NCBI GenBank assembly: GCA_012934845.2
Contig: WNNJ02000657.1
Span: 62,001-126,000, forward strand
DNA length: 64,000 nt
Source of the DNA: Pomphorhynchus laevis
Lineage: Eukaryota; Acanthocephala; Palaeacanthocephala; Echinorhynchida; Pomphorhynchidae
Reading direction: 5' to 3'
The position numbers and the translations under genes were made by a program. Below the pieces are notes generated by a model. That model made no database searches. It saw only the letters and a program-made list of their open reading frames with translations, and had not been told where the DNA came from. Positions 58,230-64,000 of the stretch are shown piece after piece (the first letter of the stretch is position 1; each line of letters starts with the position of its first letter).

Positions 58230-60400
58230 CGAATTATTCTTGGGATATTCAAAGTCGCTACATATGCCTAGTTATCCTGTCTGACTGGTGTTTATATCTC
58301 TTACGAGAACAATGGTGATTTACTTATGAGTATACCGGTGTGTGTACTAGGCAGGTTGTAACAACAAATTATAATTCATATATTATACGGAATGTGATAT
58401 ATGGTAGATACATGCCAACTTAGTTCAGATCAATATGGCGACCATACATCTCTATCGCTCTCACGAATAAATACACTCCAGACGCATATTCGAAAATTGA
58501 ATCCAGTTGATAAATTAATAGGAAGAGACTGATGCTGACTGTCCACTTTACTCGTTTAATCTTAAACTGGATACATACTATAGAAGTTGAGCATGGAGTG
58601 AAACAACAGCCATGATTCACTATGTAATTCAAAATTATAAAATGTAGTTGATTGAAGTTGGTATCGATCAACGAACTGCATGATCTACGTCATCTCTAGA
58701 AGACCACATTATCACAAAAATAATGGAGTGTCCAGCAACACTCATCAGTAGTGTGAAGTACCCACTGTTCGTTTCGGTTTGGTGTGTGAAAGTAAATAAG
58801 GCAGTTCTGACACGTTGCTTTTAAAAGATTGAAATTGCTCAAAAGTGCTCGACAGTGTTCAGAGCTCGAAAAACGAAACTACCCTTAATTTGAATCATCA
58901 GTGAGAATGTGACTTGCGCTCTTAGCATGGCAGTGCGTATTATAGTTTAACCATGCACCTAGCACTAAAATCATAAGTCAGAATAATTCGGTTATATTTC
59001 TTGGTCTTATGAGGAAATATAGAATGCTGCCTGGTCTTTATGCCTCCTTCTTGGAAAACAGTGATTTATTTATGAGTACATCGGTGTGTGTTCTAGGGCA
59101 GGTGTAATAACACATTATATTTCATATATTTGTACACTTGAATGTGCCCCTGTAAAACAGCATTTCTATTGAAAGGAATTAAAATTTATCAAAATTTAAA
59201 TTTTTGACGTAGTTATTGATAATTTAATAACTACGTTTTACGTAGTTATTAGATCAGGAAGTTTCATGTTTCGGTCTTTTTAATGTTGGCTAACGATCAC
59301 TCAACTCGTTTGCTTTACTGACATTTAAATCGAACAAGATCCATAGACAGCATAACGGCGAATAGTACATTTTCTTTTGTAAAATCTCATATATAATCGA
59401 ACATATTTGTAATCGAACGCACGCGTAAACAGTGTTCAAAGCTCGAAAAGCAGAACTACAGTTAATCTGAATCATCAGATTGAATTTAGCATAAGCTATG
59501 AGCATGGCAGTGCGTATTGCAGTTTAGCAATGCATCAGGCTTCAAATTCTTTTAGTGCCTGATGCACTAAAAGAATGATAGTGTCTGATGTTAAGGTGAC
59601 TATGGATGATTATTGTAGTCACGATACTGTTGAGCTCTATCGTCACACATAGAATGACTGGGCATACGTAGCAACTTTGAATATTGCAAGAATAATTCGG
59701 TTCTATTTATTGTTTGGTGATGATATCTGCCTGATGTTTATGCCTCCTTGTGGAGAAAACAGTTATTTTTTATGAATATACCAAAAGGGTGTTTTAGGGC
59801 AAGTGTAACAACAAATTATTATTCATATATCTGTACACTTGAATGTGCCCTTGTAAAACAGCATTTCTATGAAAAAGAATTAAAATTTATCAAAATTTAG
59901 ATTTTTGACATGGTTATTGATAATTTAATAACTACGTTTACGTAGTTATTAGATCATGTAGTTTCAAGTTTCGGTTCTTTTAATATTGGCTGACGATCAC
60001 TTAACTCGTTTGCTTTACTGACATTTAGATTTAGTGCCTGATGCATGGTTAAACTGCAATACGCACTGTCATGCACAGAGCTTATGCTAAATTCTCTCTG
60101 ATGATTCAGATTAAGGGTAGTTCTGCTTTTCGAGCTTTAAAAACCCTGTTTAAGCGTATGTTAAGGTGCCTACAGATGATTATTGAAGTCACGGTATTGA
60201 TGAGCTCCGTTAGAGCGAAACGTGACTACTGTTGTTAAAATTTGTCGTCACACATAAAATGACTGGGCATATGTAGCGAATTTAAATACTGCAAGAATAA
60301 TTCGGTTCTATTTCTTGGTCTGATGGTATATAGAATAATGTATGAGGTCTTTATGCCTCCTTGTGATGAAAACAATGATTATATATAACTTTTATTTTGT
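58230..60400. repeat. Complex array of direct and inverted repeats
   Basis: Units of roughly 550-700 bp recur at about 58930, 59490 and 60120. They share TTATGCCTCCTT, TGTACACTTGAATGTGCCC and GTAACTACGT-type blocks. A 130-bp part (59400-59540) returns inverted at 60030-60160, and the unit's GGCATATGTAGC part is inverted at 58230-58270. Local short hairpins such as ACTACGTTTTACGTAGT are inside. No protein recognised. It looks like a rearranged foldback element or satellite. Confidence 0.75.
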
Positions 60401-60644
60401 GAAAGTTATTACTTTAATCCAGAGGAATTAATCACGTAAATGCACTGTTGCAATTATGCTCATTTGAATTTCTTAAAGTTAATTGAAAAATCAATTCAGT
60501 TTTGTAACGATGTCTGATAAATAATATCGTTTTTCGGCTACTAAGCCTCTTTTAATTTGAAACGCACAAACTGTTTTGTGGATACTAATCGTTCCTCTGC
60601 GTACTAACAAATGATTTTACTAACAAACGTAATAATTTATTTAG

Positions 60645-60710
60645 AATGTTTAAGAAAACATTTTTTGAATCAAACTCTATGCTGGTGTTTTCTGGTGACG
60701 TGAAAAAAAT
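60645..60710 (+). CDS. 66-nt repeat exon 12
   Basis: Acceptor AATTTATTTAG, donor GTAAGTAACAATG. It reads MFKKTFFESNSMLVFSGD then VKK, an almost consensus unit. Confidence 0.7.
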
Positions 60711-61101
60711 GTAAGTAACAATGATATTATATTATTAAATTTTAATATTATATTTGTTATTATCTTTTAATATTATTTTTATTAAAATATTGATATTGTT
60801 TTCGTAATATTTCTTCCAACTTCAATAATTGTTTGATGATGTTTGAAACGAACAATTAAACACGACTAGTTGCTCGAGCAATCTAAACTAAATCGTTTGG
60901 ATTGTGATATTAAAAGAATTAAATAAAAGAATTTTTATTAAAAACCAATTGAAAGAATTTTTATTGTAAATTGTTGAATTTTAAAATTTAATAAATATTC
61001 TTTTTTATTTATACTTTTATACACAATTTTCTATTGATGCTAAGCGTTCTCCGACGTACTATAGATTTTTTACATAATAAACACAATCTTTTCTTCTTTA
61101 G

Positions 61102-61167
61102 AATGTTTAAGAAAACAATATTTGAATCAAACTCTTTGCTCGTTACTTTTAGTAACATTCATGAAAT
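61102..61167 (+). CDS. 66-nt repeat exon 13
   Basis: Acceptor TTTTCTTCTTTAG, donor GTAAGTAACAATG. It reads MFKKTIFESNSLLVTFSN then IHE. It and exon 12 share their first ten residues except one, and similar flanking intron, so they form a tandem pair 391 bp apart. Confidence 0.7.
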
Positions 61168-61595
61168 GTAAGTAACAATGAATTTTAAATTAACTTTTGT
61201 TAAAAATATTTATATAGTTTTCTGCTTTTATAATTGTTCTTTATTTGCATAAGCATGATCGTTATAAATATGACAAGAATAGTTTTTCTAGATACATTTG
61301 GAAATACTGGCATAGTGTTCAATGTATTACCTTTAAGATAAAATATAGCTCGTAAGAATAAAACAAACGAAATCGCCACTTGAAACTTTAAATAAAGTTC
61401 ACATCTTATAATCCCGTATATTTGTTCCATCTTTTTACAGTAATGGTTTATTTAGACAATCTGATAATCATGAGAACACATTATCGATTTGCAATATATT
61501 ATTGATTTTGCAATATATAATATTAGAATGATATTTTTAATTATATATTTCAATATATTTCAATATTATAATGATAAGAGTCGATGTATAATGAT

Positions 61596-61664
61596 GAATT
61601 TTTACGAGTTCGGTTTCAAAATCAATGATCACTACAAACAAGCGCTTTCACACATTATCAAAAT
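61596..61664 (+). pseudogene. Possible relic of a repeat exon
   Basis: It reads NFYEFGFKINDHYKQALS in the family phase over 69 nt, but neither an AG acceptor nor a GT donor is present (GATTTC where the donor should be). Confidence 0.25.
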
Positions 61665-61771
61665 GATTTCTTATAAAAGATTATACTATGATTATATTAT
61701 ATAATGATAATATTATATAATTATATGATTATATTATATTGCATTATATAATGATTTCCTTTATTGTTTAG

Positions 61772-61837
61772 AGAGTTTCGGAATTCAACTATCAAATCCA
61801 ACTTTTTACTGAATAAAGTTAGAAATGTTTCAATGCT
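61772..61837 (+). CDS. 66-nt repeat exon 14
   Basis: Acceptor TTCCTTTATTGTTTAG, donor GTAAGTATC. It reads EFRNSTIKSNFLLNKVRN then VSM, with sequons NST and NVS. The last member seen in the window. No terminal exon was found, so the gene may continue to the right. Confidence 0.65.
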
Positions 61838-62064
61838 GTAAGTATCTTGGTGTCGTTATCATAGCATTAATATATTCCTTTAAATGTATTACTGATACAT
61901 TTTATACAAAATGTTATTGATATCTGCAGAATTTTTATATCGTGACAAATGATGAAGCAAATTGTCAGTTCGAAATTATACTTCTGCATGCTTTCTGTTC
62001 TAAAATTAGGAAAAGCTTATGTATCAAATTAGCTAACTAAGTTTACTTATTTACAATATTAAAT

Positions 62065-62135
62065 ATAGGTTGGAGAAATATCAAATAAAAGTTTCCTTAT
62101 TTCTTTGGTCCAGCTGCAATAATTTTTTATTAATA
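62065..62135. repeat. Half of a family-1 hairpin element
   Basis: GGAGAAATATCAAATAAAAG to GGTCCAGCTGCAATAATT matches the right arm of the 30.8-kb copy only. Confidence 0.55.
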
Positions 62136-62489
62136 ATTGAACATTATCAACTATTTACAATCATTCGACAGTGCTATGGAGCCACTGGTCTGCAGTTATC
62201 GAGAAGCTTAGAAACTTTTCATTATCAAAATTTAATAATTTATTTATTTATTCAAAATGTGTTCAAACAGTTAAAAACAAATTGAAATTAGTTGTTATGT
62301 TTGCTAAAGTTGCTGAAGAAAGAATATATTTACGTAGATTTTTACAGAGATTTACAATGATTTACGTTGTATTAAGATATATATATATATATACATTCTG
62401 AAAATTAAATCACTAATTACTGATAATTCGCTAATTATTCACTAATTAGCGAAGAACGATTATTATTCACAGTAAGAACGATGGAACGG

Positions 62490-63600
62490 ACTGCCTCTTG
62501 TGCCGTTTGCTTTGAAACCTGTTCGACTTAATGGTTCTGGTTGTCTCCGGAAGCACATTGTTATCTCCCTGCTGTGCTTGGGATCAGGGAGGATGCCGTC
62601 CACCTCTCATCATATACTTGAATCTACTAATAATGGATCGGTTCATTCAGATCGCAAAGAAGACGCGACACCATTGAATCCTCTCGGTTCCTCCATTATT
62701 GGCATGCTGAAATTCAAACACGTCAAAATTGTAAGGCGAATTCCGAAGGGTGCTAGATTTCTAGTGGCCAAGTACTACGCTGACTTACTCACGGACTGTG
62801 TTGAAATCGGTAATATGATGGATTGACAGAGATTATTCCTTTTCCACGTTTGGTATTGAATGCGACCGACGCATCTGACCAGTCTCTTACGTCTGCCATC
62901 AAAGATTGTCTTGTAAATTTCCTCAAAATGTTTTTGAAATTCATCGCGTGCACTACGCATTCCCATGAAACAGATGATGGGAGATTCCGAAATCCTTTAA
63001 GGTTAGGCTGCCGAGTTTCAGCGAAATTGGCTGACGTATATATTCGTGGTGCTGTTAGACCACTTTCGTCAGAGAAATCGTTTGCTACAAACAAAGAAGA
63101 AACTCTTGCCACGCGTCAAGCCTTACACCCATCCGCGAACGATACAGTTCCCATTCCTCCATCGACTGATGTGGATGATCGCCCTCATACATGTATAATT
63201 TCCGAACTTCGGAGCACAATCGATTCCTTTTCCACCGGCTCTAGTCACGGATTTGACAGACTTCATCCCCAACATTTAAAGGATCTGGTTTCCTTTGCAG
63301 CCGGTGAAGGCGGCCACATTCTTTTAAATACACTAGCACTGACAGTGGACCAAATAGTTGGTGGTAGGTTATTCCTTGAAGTTATCCACCTCATATTCTC
63401 GGCATCCCTATGTGCACTGGAGAAAAAGGGAGGTGGGGTTCGTCCTATTGCAATTGGCACGATCATTCGTGCCAATTGCAGCAAAAAAGATCTTGCTGCA
63501 ATTGCAGCTTCTAGGTCAGCGTTCATGTGAGCTTAGTGCCCACGAAGCATTGTTCATATTCAAAAACTGCTTATATATGCCCAAGCAATTACCTGTGTTG
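62490..63600 (+). mobile_element. RLE-type non-LTR retrotransposon, N-terminal half (copy 3)
   Basis: Two long frames. 62500-62826 contains HVKIVRRIPKGARFLVAKYY, matching the R-x-I-P-K-G-A-R block. 62823-63530 contains CRVSAKLADVYIRGAVRPLS, then GSSHGFDRLHPQHLKDLVSF and CALEKKGGGVRPIAIGTIIR. These match the region before the RT in this family (VSAKLxxGDxRGAxRxLSS, GPDGLxPQHLKDL, KKxGGxRPIAVG). The element is cut just before RT motif A, where Penelope sequence in the opposite orientation begins. Only one clear frame change is visible, so it is younger than copies 1, 2 and 6. Confidence 0.7.
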
Positions 63601-63611
63601 AAATCGTATTA

Positions 63612-63905
63612 CCTTCTTTATCATTAATATTGGTTTTGTTAAGAACAAGGCTTTCTAGATAAATGTGCTCACTAATTGAATAAAAATTATTAGAATTAAA
63701 TACACATATATCATCAATACATCGAAACATATATTTTATATATTTATATAGTTTAGATTTCGTTTTTACACAGTTATGAACAAATTCATATTCTATAAAG
63801 CTTAAAAACAAGTCAGCTATAATTGGGCTACTATTACCACCAATTGGAACAGCTTTTACTTGTCTAAATATAGATGTTCCTCCTTTACAAACTACGCTAA
63901 GCCCA
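63612..63905 (-). mobile_element. Penelope-like element copy 4, middle of the reverse transcriptase
   Basis: Right to left: CKGGTSIFRQVKAVPIGG, then NSSPIIADLFLSFIEYEFV (RT motif B region), then CIDDICVFNSNNFYSISEH (motif C, with Arg-Tyr changed to Arg-Cys before IDD), up to LNKTNINDKEG. It is the only copy here that shows motif B. From 63906 to 64000 I see no clear product. Confidence 0.65.
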
Positions 63906-64000
63906 TTTTTCGAACACCCGTGATGAGCTGCAAAAGGTGAATTCTATGCTGAGGAGATATCTTGAACGTATTCTTAACTGCCACTTAACAGAAGAAGCAT

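Noticed and set aside
61290-61350. 60-nt open segment between TTTTTCTAG and GTAAGA in the family phase
   Set aside because: The peptide does not match the consensus and the segment is the wrong length. Kept only as a note.
24416-61837. Calling the 22-residue unit a leucine-rich repeat
   Set aside because: The hydrophobic spacing (N-S-S-L-V-I-S-G-N) does not fit LxxLxLxxN in register across the units. BspA-type repeats fit slightly better but not convincingly.

Overview
The window looks like AT-rich metazoan (invertebrate) nuclear DNA. It has spliceosomal introns with TTTAG acceptors and GTAAGT donors, no bacterial-style operons, and many decayed transposable elements. The species cannot be fixed from the sequence. 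The element mix is: retrotransposons with a restriction-like endonuclease (RLE) and an R2/Utopia-type reverse transcriptase (RT); Penelope-like elements; two copies of an I/Jockey-type LINE; one fossil Gypsy-type LTR element; one hAT transposon with a ZBED5-type transposase; one Merlin/ISXO2-type transposase; and several families of near-perfect foldback hairpins. No rRNA, tRNA or CRISPR array was recognised.

The most interesting signal is a dispersed set of tiny host exons. Fourteen plus-strand segments between 24.4 and 61.8 kb (and one minus-strand copy at 52.7 kb) are each 66 nt long (one is 63 nt). Each is bounded by an AG acceptor and a GTAAGT or GTGAGT donor, each enters with one codon base and leaves with two, and each is stop-free in that phase. 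They encode variants of one 22-residue unit, roughly phi-x-F-x-x-T-x-F-x-S-N-S-S-L-V-I-S-G-N-x-x-x, rich in N-glycosylation sequons. A short frame with a signal-peptide-like start at 19979 ends at a possible donor in the same phase. I infer a secreted repeat glycoprotein built from symmetric mini-exons, reminiscent in architecture of the micro-exon genes of parasitic flatworms. Its introns have been enlarged by transposon insertions, and the exons have been copied by segmental duplication.

Layout. 0-9 kb: an unknown edge frame, a 23-bp minisatellite, two decayed RLE elements, an unrecognised 215-codon frame on the minus strand, a Penelope GIY-YIG fragment and a Gypsy fossil. 9-19.5 kb: a 1.1-kb repeat present twice, with a hAT element (perfect 8-bp target duplication) between the copies. 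20-30 kb: the candidate signal-peptide exon, three Penelope-like copies with their repeated 3-prime regions, hairpins and the first mini-exons. 31-34 kb: the densest run of mini-exons. 34.3-37.6 kb: a long intact frame joining an RLE-type RT to an unusual 460-residue polar tail. 37.6-38.5 kb: a Merlin-like transposase. 40-43 kb: another RLE element (minus strand). 44.9-46.3 kb: a duplicate of the 32.4-33.9 kb exon block. 46.3-57.6 kb: LINE copies (minus strand) with the inverted mini-exon and one plus-strand mini-exon between them. 58-60.4 kb: a complex direct/inverted repeat. 60.6-61.8 kb: three more mini-exons. 62.5-64 kb: RLE and Penelope fragments.
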